From Actinomycetota bacterium (GTDB lineage: Bacteria; Actinomycetota; CADDZG01; WHSQ01), in the NCBI GenBank assembly GCA_009379915.1, contig WHSV01000012.1:1-55596 (forward strand): 55,596 nucleotides of DNA, given 5' to 3'. Shown piece after piece: positions 16,909-24,898 of this stretch. The translations under genes and the position numbers were made by a program. The notes beneath the pieces are model-generated. The model worked only from the letters and a program-made list of their open reading frames with translations. It was not told the origin of the DNA and searched no databases. Position 1 is the stretch's first letter; every line of letters starts with the position of its first letter.

Positions 16909-18073
16909 GCATCCCGAGCTGGCGGAGGTGGCCCGCTCTCTCGAGGAAGCCGGTTGGGCGGCCGAGCTCTACGACGCCGACTGGAAACTCGTGTGGGTTT
17001 CGAGCGAGATCCTCGAGCTCACGGGCGAAAGCGACCCCGCCGAGCTCGGCTACGGCGAGCACGTCCTCGAGCACATCCGGCGAACGACGTTTCAGAACAT
17101 GATCTCGGCCGAGAGCGTTGCCTCGCTGCTCGAGGTCGAGCTCCCGATGGTTCTGCACGACACCCCCGGGGGCAAGGAGGAGATGAAGCGGCTCGCCGGA
17201 GGGACGCTGGACGAGGTCATCGATCGCATCGAGGAGCGAGCTCCTCCGACCAGCTGGGCCTCCCAGATCGAGTTCCTCCAGGGAGACCTCCCGCCGATCC
17301 CGGTCAACCTCCTGGTGACGCGGCTGCATTCGCGTAAGGGCGAGCACATCGGGCGCCTGGTCCTCTACGGCCCCGCGCTGCCGACGTCCATCCTCTCTCT
17401 AGTGGCCCGCGGTGACCCTGCGATGTTCGAGCGGATGGCGCGGCTCGTCGACCCTGGGCGAAGACCCGCCGCGATTCTGTTCGCCGACGTCCAGGACTCG
17501 GGCCTCGTGTCCAAACGTCTGCCGAGCGCGTCCTACTTCGGCCTGTTGCGCGGGTTGATCACCGCCATCGACGAGGTGGTGGGGAGGTTCGGAGGAGTCG
17601 TCGGCAAGCACGCCGGCGATGGAGCTACGGCGTTCTTCATCGCGGACGACCTGGGCTCCCCGTCGGGAGCCGCGCGAGGTGCGCTCGAGGCCGCACGAGC
17701 GATCGCGGTTGTGGCGCGCGATGTCGTTAAGCGTACGAGCGATGAGTCCGAGTCCCTCGACCCCGACGACGTGAGGGTCAACGTCGGCGTTCACTGGGGC
17801 GGGCAGCTCTACATGGGCCAGCTGGTCACCGGGGGCCGGCTCGAGGTCACCGCGCTCGGAGACACGGTCAACGAGGCCGCACGTATCCAGCAATCCGCTC
17901 GCGACGGGCAGGTTCTCGCATCGAAGTCATTGCTGGAGCAACTGAGGGAGGACGACGCCAAAGCGCTGGACATCGACCCGGACGCGATGACCTATCGCAC
18001 CATCGAGGAACTGCCGGGCGCGAGCAGCAAGGCCAAGCGCGACGCGGGCACCGTTCCGGTCACCACTCTTTGA
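16883..18073 (+). CDS. Class III nucleotide cyclase with N-terminal PAS-like sensor region
   Basis: 396 residues, cytoplasmic. Residues ~10-60 look PAS-like (AELYDADWKLVWVSSEILELTG), followed by a helical segment and a class III cyclase domain from about 195. Both metal aspartates are in place (AAILFADVQDSG near 196-207 and HAGDGATAFF near 242-251), and ALGDTVNEAARIQ near 325-337 holds the transition-state Asn and Arg. It therefore looks catalytically competent; ATP is the more usual substrate, but I did not assign specificity. The ATG is inside yebC (26-base overlap), so expression is coupled to it. Confidence 0.85.
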   Translation: MSSPPSLPEHPELAEVARSLEEAGWAAELYDADWKLVWVSSEILELTGESDPAELGYGEHVLEHIRRTTFQNMISAESVASLLEVELPMVLHDTPGGKEEMKRLAGGTLDEVIDRIEERAPPTSWASQIEFLQGDLPPIPVNLLVTRLHSRKGEHIGRLVLYGPALPTSILSLVARGDPAMFERMARLVDPGRRPAAILFADVQDSGLVSKRLPSASYFGLLRGLITAIDEVVGRFGGVVGKHAGDGATAFFIADDLGSPSGAARGALEAARAIAVVARDVVKRTSDESESLDPDDVRVNVGVHWGGQLYMGQLVTGGRLEVTALGDTVNEAARIQQSARDGQVLASKSLLEQLREDDAKALDIDPDAMTYRTIEELPGASSKAKRDAGTVPVTTL

Positions 18074-18172
18074 GCATGAAAGACGTGTTTCGGTCGCATC
18101 CGCACGCTAACCTGTGGCGAACAGGCGTTCGATTGCGGCGTTCGACAGCGGGCCGGATGGATGGAGGTGGTG

Positions 18173-18673
18173 GTGCGGGTACTCGGAATCGATCCCGGCG
18201 TGGCCGTGATGGGCTACGGCGTGGTGGAACGCGTCGATAGCAAGCTCAGGCTCGTGACCTTCGGGGTCATCCGAACGCCGGCCGACGAGACTCAGGCCAG
18301 GCGACTGATGATTCTGCGAGCGAGTCTCGCCGAGGTCGTGCGCGCCCACGGTGCGGATGTCGTCGCACTCGAACGGCTCTTCTTCACCGCGAACGTGAAG
18401 ACCGCCATGGCCGTGGGCCAGGCGTCGGGTGTGGCGCTCGCCACGGCGGCGGAGGCCGGTCTCGAGGTCACCGACTACACGCCGAACGAGGTCAAGCAGT
18501 CGGTCGTCGGCTACGGGGGAGCCACGAAGCCGCAGGTACAGGCGATGATCGCGGCGCTCCTGGGGCTCGACGAGCCGCCGCGGCCCCCGGACGCAGCGGA
18601 CGCCTGCGCGCTCGCCGTCTGCCATTTGAATCGCAGCGGTCTGCGGGCCGCGATTGGAAGGGCGACGGGATGA
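18173..18673 (+). CDS. ruvC: Holliday junction resolvase RuvC
   Basis: 166 residues from the GTG at 18173, which has a GGAGG 4 bases upstream and gives the normal N-terminus RVLGIDPGVAVMGYG; an ATG 4 codons earlier is in frame but less well placed. Catalytic acidic residues are Asp in GIDPG, Glu in ALERLFF near 68 and Asp in DAADACALAVCH near 140-145. RuvC cuts four-way junctions presented by RuvAB. The stop overlaps the ruvA ATG. Confidence 0.96.
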   Translation: MRVLGIDPGVAVMGYGVVERVDSKLRLVTFGVIRTPADETQARRLMILRASLAEVVRAHGADVVALERLFFTANVKTAMAVGQASGVALATAAEAGLEVTDYTPNEVKQSVVGYGGATKPQVQAMIAALLGLDEPPRPPDAADACALAVCHLNRSGLRAAIGRATG

Positions 18674-19281
18674 TCGGGTTCCTGCACGGCCGGGTCGCGG
18701 GCCGGACCGGAGATGGCTGCTTCATCGACGTCGGCGGGGTGGGCTACAGGTTGATCTGTTCGACGCGAACACTCTCGGCGCTGCCCGCGGAGGACGAACC
18801 GGTCAAGCTCTTCACTCACACCCATGTGCGAGAGGACGCGCTCGCTCTCTTCGGGTTTCAGTCGGAGGCCGAGCAGCGCATCTTCGAGCTGCTCATCGGG
18901 GTGAGCGGCGTCGGGCCGAAGGTCGCTCTGGCGGTCTGCTCGGCCTTCTCTCCCGAGGATCTTCGCCGTGCTCTCGTGACCGACGACGTGCACGCCATCT
19001 CGTCCGTGCCGGGAATCGGCAAGAAGACGGCCCAGCGCATCGTGCTCGACCTCAAGGAGAAGATGTCGCTGCCCGACCTCGAGATCGTGGGGGCCAGACC
19101 CGAGACCGTAAGCAGGGCGCGCTCCGCGCTCGAGAACCTCGGCTACTCCGCGGGTGAGGTGCGGGCCGCGCTGAACGAGCTGACCGTCACCGATGACGAC
19201 CGCGTCGAAGACGTGGTTCGCAATGCTTTGAAGGCACTCGTCGGCGACGGGTCCACCACCGGGCGCGCGGGTCAGCTATGA
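18670..19281 (+). CDS. ruvA: Holliday junction branch-migration protein RuvA
   Basis: 203 residues. Domain I is an OB-fold ([21 protein letters not shown]), domain II has two helix-hairpin-helix motifs ([13 protein letters not shown] near 75-87 and [13 protein letters not shown] near 110-122), and the C-terminal domain III (about 150-200) contacts RuvB. It starts with an ATGA overlap on ruvC and ends overlapping ruvB, so ruvC, ruvA and ruvB are made from one coupled message. Confidence 0.97.
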   Translation: MIGFLHGRVAGRTGDGCFIDVGGVGYRLICSTRTLSALPAEDEPVKLFTHTHVREDALALFGFQSEAEQRIFELLIGVSGVGPKVALAVCSAFSPEDLRRALVTDDVHAISSVPGIGKKTAQRIVLDLKEKMSLPDLEIVGARPETVSRARSALENLGYSAGEVRAALNELTVTDDDRVEDVVRNALKALVGDGSTTGRAGQL

Positions 19282-20297
19282 CCGACGAGATCCTGGCCGT
19301 CGCGAGCGATCCCGCCGAGCGCGAAGCCGAGCTTTCGCTTCGCCCGCGCAACATCGACGAGTTCGTCGGACAGCCCGAGTTGAAGGAGCACCTCGGCATC
19401 GTGCTGCAGGCCGCGAGCGAGCGAAACGAGCCGACCGGACACCTCCTCCTCAGCGGCCCCCCCGGGCTCGGCAAGACGACGCTCGCACACGTGGTCGCGC
19501 GCGAGATGGGAGCCAACCTGCGGCAGACGTCCGGACCGACCCTCGAGCGAGCGGGCGACCTCGCCGCGATCCTCACGAACCTCGAGGACTCGGACATCCT
19601 GTTCATCGACGAGATTCACCGGCTCCCGCGCCCGGTCGAGGAGGTGCTCTATCCGGCGATGGAGGACTTCGAGCTCGACCTCGTCATCGGCAAGGGGCCG
19701 AGCGCCCACACCATCCGCCTGGACCTCCCGCGCTTCACTCTGGTGGGCGCGACGACCCGCGCCGGCCTGATCACCGGTCCCCTGAGGAGCCGGTTCGAGC
19801 TCACCGAGCGACTGGACTTCTACTCCCAGCAAGATCTCGACCAGATCGTCCACCGATCCGCATCGATCCTAGGCGTGGTCATCGACGCCGGCGGCGCAGC
19901 CGAGATCGCCCGGCGCTCGCGCGGCACTCCGCGCATCGCCAATCGGCTCCTTCGCCGGGTGCGCGACTACGCTCAGGTGCGGGCCTCCGGCGCGATCGAT
20001 GAGGGCGTTGCAGCTCTCGCACTCGAGATCTTCAAGGTGGACCACAAGGGACTGGACAAGGTAGACGCCGCCCTGCTCGAGGCACTGGTGGTCAAATTCA
20101 GGGGCGGGCCGGTCGGTCTCTCCACGCTGGCGGTCATGGTGTCCGAGGAACCCGACACCATCGAGGACGTCTACGAGCCCTATCTCATGCGGCTGGGATT
20201 CCTTCAACGCACACCGCGCGGGCGGATCGCAACCAGGGCTGCGTTCGAGCACCTCGGCGAGACGGTCCCAGAAGCGGCCATTCGTCTCTTCGAGTAG
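19278..20297 (+). CDS. ruvB: Holliday junction branch-migration helicase RuvB
   Basis: 339 residues, normal length. An AAA+ motor: Walker [13 protein letters not shown] near 58-69, Walker [13 protein letters not shown] near 110-121, sensor 1 in [12 protein letters not shown] near 155-166, the arginine finger in [13 protein letters not shown], and a C-terminal winged helix with RTPRGRIAT. It drives branch migration with RuvA. The ATG overlaps the ruvA stop. Confidence 0.98.
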   Translation: MTDEILAVASDPAEREAELSLRPRNIDEFVGQPELKEHLGIVLQAASERNEPTGHLLLSGPPGLGKTTLAHVVAREMGANLRQTSGPTLERAGDLAAILTNLEDSDILFIDEIHRLPRPVEEVLYPAMEDFELDLVIGKGPSAHTIRLDLPRFTLVGATTRAGLITGPLRSRFELTERLDFYSQQDLDQIVHRSASILGVVIDAGGAAEIARRSRGTPRIANRLLRRVRDYAQVRASGAIDEGVAALALEIFKVDHKGLDKVDAALLEALVVKFRGGPVGLSTLAVMVSEEPDTIEDVYEPYLMRLGFLQRTPRGRIATRAAFEHLGETVPEAAIRLFE

Positions 20298-20406
20298 TAA
20301 GATTCGGCCAGGAGCCGCCGCCCCGCGGCTTCATTCGCGTGTAGCTCTTCACCTGGGACTACCGTGAACCAAACCATAGGAACTCGTACGAAGGACGTGA
20401 CCGAGA

Positions 20407-20712
20407 GTGGATTCAGCGGCACTCACGCAGTTTTTGTTCATCGGACTCCTGATCGGAGTCTTCTACTTCATGCTGATTCGCCCGCAGAAGAAGCGGGCCG
20501 AGCAGCACCGTAACCTCATCGAGAGCGTGGGCGTCGGAGACGAGGTCGTAACCATTGGCGGCCTCCATGGAATGATCACCCGCATCGGCGAAGACGACTT
20601 CGAGATCGAGGCGGCTCCAGGGACCAAGCTGCGATTCGTGAAATCGGCGATCGCCCGCAAGGTCACCGAAGACGATGACGAGGAGATCGGCGCAACCTCG
20701 GAGGAGGAGTAG
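20407..20712 (+). CDS. yajC: Preprotein translocase subunit YajC
   Basis: 101 residues from a GTG. One transmembrane helix at about 7-23 (FLFIGLLIGVFYFMLI) is followed by the diagnostic RPQKKRAEQHR and GDEVVTIGGLHGMI. YajC associates with the SecDF complex at the inner membrane. In most actinobacteria secD and secF follow directly; here seven other genes intervene before a fused secDF. The 109-base upstream gap probably carries a promoter. Confidence 0.95.
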   Translation: MDSAALTQFLFIGLLIGVFYFMLIRPQKKRAEQHRNLIESVGVGDEVVTIGGLHGMITRIGEDDFEIEAAPGTKLRFVKSAIARKVTEDDDEEIGATSEEE

Positions 20713-20717
20713 CGCCG

Positions 20718-21509
20718 GTGAGCAATTCGGCTGATGCCGAATCTGTGGGCGAGAGCGTCACCCGTCACGTCGAGGAACTGAGTCGCTCCGCCAAGGAGGC
20801 GGCGACCGCCGCGCCCGACGAAGAACCTCTCACGCCCGAGCCCTCCTCGGGCATCACGATCGACGAGGTCTCGTCTCACGAGGGAGTGCAGACCTTCATC
20901 TCGCTGGCCGACCGCTACCTTGGCGAGATCGGATACACCGAGCACGGGTTCCGCCACGCGGGTCTCGTCAGCAAGATCTCCTACAACGTTCTTCACCGGC
21001 TGGGTTTCGACGACCGAATGGCCGAGCTCGGGGCCATAGCGGGCTACCTGCACGACATGGGGAACTTCGTGTGCCGCTCGATGCACAGCCAGACGGGGTC
21101 GGTGTTGACTTACGACATCCTCAAGGAGCTGGGAATGTCGTACAAGGAGATCGGGATCATCCTGGGGGCAATCGGCAACCACGAAGAGGAATTCGGCAAC
21201 CCGGTGAACCCCGTCGGTGCTGCGTTGATCGTGGCCGACAAGTCCGATGTGCATCGATCGAGGGTCAGGGTGAAGGACCCGACCATCTTCGACATACACG
21301 ACCGCGTTAACAACGCCGTCGAGCGGTCCTTCCTCCGTGTCGACGACGAGGCCCGCACGCTGACTCTCGAGCTCGGCATCGACATCGAGCTCGCGGGGGT
21401 CATGGAGTATTTCGAGATCTTCCTGTCGCGCATGGTCATGTGCCGGCGAGCGGCGGAGCACCTGGGATGCGAGTTCAAGATCGACATCAACGGCAACAAG
21501 CTGCTCTAG
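20718..21509 (+). CDS. HD-domain phosphohydrolase
   Basis: 263 residues, soluble. The first ~50 residues are low-complexity (Glu/Ser/Ala). The HD core is HGFRHAGLVSKI near 75-86, with the His-Asp pair in GYLHDMGNF near 112-120 and a further His in GAIGNHEEEFG near 151-161. The HD residues are present, so hydrolysis of a phosphate ester or nucleotide is expected; the substrate is unknown. It follows yajC by 5 bases and may share its transcript. It is not a GAF-linked or GGDEF-linked HD-GYP, since no GYP motif is seen. Confidence 0.8.
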   Translation: MSNSADAESVGESVTRHVEELSRSAKEAATAAPDEEPLTPEPSSGITIDEVSSHEGVQTFISLADRYLGEIGYTEHGFRHAGLVSKISYNVLHRLGFDDRMAELGAIAGYLHDMGNFVCRSMHSQTGSVLTYDILKELGMSYKEIGIILGAIGNHEEEFGNPVNPVGAALIVADKSDVHRSRVRVKDPTIFDIHDRVNNAVERSFLRVDDEARTLTLELGIDIELAGVMEYFEIFLSRMVMCRRAAEHLGCEFKIDINGNKLL

Positions 21510-21611
21510 GCTTCGGCGAAGCTTCGCTGCGCCTCGCCGAGCGAAAGGCTCGGAACCCGCCCTACGGGCAGACAAGTCCTCTAGCAAACAAGAGAAAGGG
21601 TTCGGGAGAAG

Positions 21612-22142
21612 ATGGCCGATTCTCAGCATGAGTGGCTCAAGGAATATATCCGCGACATCCCCGACTTCCCCAAGGAGGGCGTGATCTTCAAAGACATCAC
21701 CCCTCTTCTCGCTCACAAGAAAGCGTTCAGTTACACGATCGATGCGATAGCCCATCACTTCGATCGGGACGAGATCGACCTCGTGCTCGGAATCGAGGCG
21801 CGCGGCTTTATCGTTGCGGCCCCCCTCGCTTACCGGTTCACGGCCGGACTGATCCCCGTCCGAAAGAAAGGCAAGCTGCCTTTCACCGTCGAGAGCCAGC
21901 GGTACCAACTGGAGTACGGCTACGACCACCTCGAGATGCACCGGGACGCGATCACGGAGGGCGAGCGTATTCTCATCGTGGACGACGTCCTGGCGACGGG
22001 CGGGACCGCGAGGGCAACGGCCGAGCTCACCGAACGCTGCGGCGGCAAGGTCGCCGGGATCGCGACGATCATGGAGCTTGCCTTCCTCAACGGTCGCGAG
22101 AAGCTCGCCGGATACGAGTTCTTCAGCTTGATCTCGTACTAA
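21612..22142 (+). CDS. apt: Adenine phosphoribosyltransferase
   Basis: 176 residues. The N-terminus (IRDIPDFPKEGVIFKDITPLL) and the PRPP-binding loop ILIVDDVLATGGTARAT near 121-137 identify Apt, which salvages adenine to AMP. GIEARGFIVAAPLAYR near 60-75 is the second conserved block. It sits just ahead of relA, as in mycobacteria. The 102 bases before it include an inverted GC-rich stretch after the HD gene (around 21510-21535) that could weakly terminate upstream transcription. Confidence 0.95.
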   Translation: MADSQHEWLKEYIRDIPDFPKEGVIFKDITPLLAHKKAFSYTIDAIAHHFDRDEIDLVLGIEARGFIVAAPLAYRFTAGLIPVRKKGKLPFTVESQRYQLEYGYDHLEMHRDAITEGERILIVDDVLATGGTARATAELTERCGGKVAGIATIMELAFLNGREKLAGYEFFSLISY

Positions 22143-22247
22143 GGGCGAGCTGGGCCTCACGCTTCCTGGTGAAGACGCGGGACGAATGCGCCTATTTCGT
22201 CCTTCCCCCTGTCGGGGCGCCGCACCCCTCCATAGAGTTGCGCAATC

Positions 22248-22532
22248 GTGCAAGAGGGCAGAGCTCAATCGAGACGATCACTGAAGTACATCCGGCTGGC
22301 CGCATTTCTCGCGGACCAGCCGAGCCGTGTCGACCACCTCGAGATGAGCGTCAAGGAGATAGAGGACCTCATCGGGGAGAGCCTTCCGACCAACGCGCGC
22401 TATCCCTCGTGGTGGCGGAACGACGAGCGCAAGATGCACGCCCGGGCATGGTTGACCGCGGGCTGGATCGTCGAGGCCATGAGCAGAACCGACGAGATGG
22501 TCGTCTTCACGCGGGGCGGCGACGTTCAGTAG
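22248..22532 (+). CDS. Small DUF7662-like protein
   Basis: 94 residues from a GTG with weak ribosome-binding site. The conserved-looking part is KEIEDLIGESLPTNARYP followed by WWRNDE and HARAWLTAGWIVEA (residues ~35-80), which resembles the small DUF7662 family found alone or beside nucleases and phage genes. No membrane segment. Function unknown. It lies between apt and relA with 105-base and 56-base gaps, so it may be its own unit. Family assignment is from memory of the WW-ND-ARAWL-AGW pattern. Confidence 0.65.
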   Translation: MQEGRAQSRRSLKYIRLAAFLADQPSRVDHLEMSVKEIEDLIGESLPTNARYPSWWRNDERKMHARAWLTAGWIVEAMSRTDEMVVFTRGGDVQ

Positions 22533-22588
22533 GGACCCATCTCGAGGCGAAACGGTCGATTTCGTGAGCCGCAGCCGTAGAATGAAGC

Positions 22589-24895
22589 ATGGGTTCGACT
22601 CAGGAGCACGCTCAGGCGGAACAAGCCCCAACCCCCTCCACGGATTCCCAGGCCAGGGGCGTCAAGGCCGTGCTCAAGAAGGTTAGGCCGGCGCGCCAGC
22701 CGCTCGATCCGGCCCTCGACAACCTCATCAAGGAAGTCCGGAAACGCAGACCCAAGGCCGACACCAAGGCCATCGAGCGCGCCTATGCGATGGCCGAGGA
22801 GGCTCATCGAGGCCAGATGCGGAAGTCCGGCGACCCCTTCATCACGCACCCGCTTGGCGTTGCGCTGATCCTCGCCCAGCTCGGGCTCGACGAGACCTCG
22901 ATCATGGCGGCCCTTCTGCACGACGCGGTCGAGGACACCGAACTGAGCCTGGTCGAGGTCGAGCAGTCGATGGGCTTCGACGTGGCCAGCCTCATCGACG
23001 GCCTAACCAAACTGGACAAGATCCGCTTCCGCTCCAAGGAGCAGAGCAGGGCCGAGAACATCCGCAAGATGATCATCGCGACCGCTCGCGATATTCGCGT
23101 GCTGCTCATCAAGCTCGCCGACCGGCTGCACAACATGCGAACCCTTGCCCCGTTGAGGCCGGAGAAGCGGGAGGTCATCTCGATCGAGACGATCGAAGTG
23201 TACGCGCCGCTGGCCCACCGGCTCGGCATGTACGCGATCAAGTGGGAGCTCGAGGACCTTGCGTTCGCAACGATGCACCCGAAGCGCTTCGAGGAGATCT
23301 TGTCACTCGTGCAGCAGCGCGAACCTCAGCGCGAGCTCCTTCTCGAGGAAGTAACACACGGCATCGAGAAGAAGCTGCGCGAGGTCAAGATCAAATCGGA
23401 GGTGTCGGGCCGGCCGAAGCATCTCTACTCCATCTACCAAAAGCTCATGGTGCGAGGAAAGCAGTTCGACGAGATCTTCGACCTGATGGGTATCAGGGTC
23501 GTCGTGGACAACGTCAAGGATTGCTACGGAGCCCTGGGGGCGATTCATACGCTCTTCACGCCCTTGCCGGGGCGCTTCAAGGACTACATCGCGATGCCCA
23601 AGTTCAACATGTACCAGTCTCTTCACACGACCGTCATGGGCTCGACCGGCCGGCCGATCGAGATCCAGATCAGGACGCACGAGATGCACAGGGCGGCCGA
23701 GTTCGGGATCGCCGCGCACTGGCTCTACAAGGAGCAGCAGAAGGGCAAGGTGCGTGAGGAGGAGATGGCTTGGCTCCAGCGGGTCATGGACTGGCAACGG
23801 GAGTCGTCGGATCCGCGCGAGTTCATGGAATCACTGAAGATCGACCTCTATTCCGACGAGGTCTTCGTCTTCACTCCCAAGGGCGACGTCATCGACCTGA
23901 GCAGGGGCGCCACTCCGCTCGATTTCGCATACACGATTCACACCGAGGTAGGACATCGCACCGTCGGAGCGCGAGTGAACGGAAAACTCGTGGCGCTCAA
24001 TCACGAGCTGCAGAGCGGGGACTCGGTCGACATCATCACCAGCAAGGGACCCGCCCGGCCCTCGCGCGACTGGCTCGGCATCGTGCGTACACCGCGCGCT
24101 CGTAACAAGATCCGCCAGTGGTTCGCGCGCGAACGCCGCGAGGATGCGCTGGCTCAGGGACGCGAGGCCCTCGTCCAGGCGATGCGCAAACAGGGTCTGC
24201 CCGTCGACAAGGTCTCAAAGGGTCAGGTTCTCGGAACGGTCGCGGAGGAGCTGCACTACCCGGATCTGGACTCGATGCACGTTGCGATCGGCGAGGGCCG
24301 GCTCTCGACGCAATCGGTCACCTCGCGCGTCATCCGGCTCTTCGAGCCCGAGGCCGCGGAGGACGAGGACGAAGACGTCGACTTTCCCTCGAGGCCCCCG
24401 CGCACCCTTCGGCAGCGCAAGAGCCGTGGCAAAGGGGTCATAGTCGAGGGTCATGACGACCTGCTGGTCCGGCTCGCTCGCTGCTGCACCCCGGTGCCGG
24501 GGGATCAGATCGTCGGTTTTCTGACACGTGGTCGAGGTGTGTCGGTCCATCGCTTCGACTGCCCCAACGCCATGGCCCTTCGGGCGAGCAACGAAGAGGG
24601 ACGCATGATCGATGTCTGGTGGGACAGCCAGCAACAGGGCACCTTCATCGCGGCGATTCAGATAGAGGCCCTCGACAGAGCCAAGCTTCTGCGCGATGTG
24701 ACCGCGGCGATCTCGGACCAGGGGATCCACATTCTGTCATCGACGACGCGCACGGGTCGCGACGGAATCGCTGCGCTCTCCTTCACCTTCGAGCTGGGGG
24801 ACCCGAGCCATCTCGAGCACGTCATCTCGAGCATCAAGAACGTCGACTCGGTCTTCGACGCGTATCGGGTCGTCCCGTCCGCGGCCAGGGGCTAA
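22589..24895 (+). CDS. relA: Bifunctional (p)ppGpp synthetase/hydrolase (Rel)
   Basis: 768 residues. Domain order: an N-terminal tail, the HD hydrolase domain (HRGQMRKSGDPFITHPLG near 72-89 and LLHDAVEDTE near 109-118), the synthetase domain with GRPKHLYSIYQK near 272-283 and RFKDYIAMPKFNMYQSLHT near 329-347, the TGS domain (DEVFVFTPKGDVIDL near 424), a Cys-containing ZFD/helical part with RCCTPVPGD near 632, and a C-terminal ACT domain. Both catalytic halves are intact, so it should make and destroy the stringent alarmone. Its stop is 3 bases from the transpeptidase gene. Confidence 0.96.
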   Translation: MGSTQEHAQAEQAPTPSTDSQARGVKAVLKKVRPARQPLDPALDNLIKEVRKRRPKADTKAIERAYAMAEEAHRGQMRKSGDPFITHPLGVALILAQLGLDETSIMAALLHDAVEDTELSLVEVEQSMGFDVASLIDGLTKLDKIRFRSKEQSRAENIRKMIIATARDIRVLLIKLADRLHNMRTLAPLRPEKREVISIETIEVYAPLAHRLGMYAIKWELEDLAFATMHPKRFEEILSLVQQREPQRELLLEEVTHGIEKKLREVKIKSEVSGRPKHLYSIYQKLMVRGKQFDEIFDLMGIRVVVDNVKDCYGALGAIHTLFTPLPGRFKDYIAMPKFNMYQSLHTTVMGSTGRPIEIQIRTHEMHRAAEFGIAAHWLYKEQQKGKVREEEMAWLQRVMDWQRESSDPREFMESLKIDLYSDEVFVFTPKGDVIDLSRGATPLDFAYTIHTEVGHRTVGARVNGKLVALNHELQSGDSVDIITSKGPARPSRDWLGIVRTPRARNKIRQWFARERREDALAQGREALVQAMRKQGLPVDKVSKGQVLGTVAEELHYPDLDSMHVAIGEGRLSTQSVTSRVIRLFEPEAAEDEDEDVDFPSRPPRTLRQRKSRGKGVIVEGHDDLLVRLARCCTPVPGDQIVGFLTRGRGVSVHRFDCPNAMALRASNEEGRMIDVWWDSQQQGTFIAAIQIEALDRAKLLRDVTAAISDQGIHILSSTTRTGRDGIAALSFTFELGDPSHLEHVISSIKNVDSVFDAYRVVPSAARG

Positions 24896-24898
24896 CGG

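Noticed and set aside
20463-22268. A 601-residue minus-strand ORF opposite yajC, the HD gene and apt
   Set aside because: All three plus-strand products have clear family motifs; the minus-strand reading has none.
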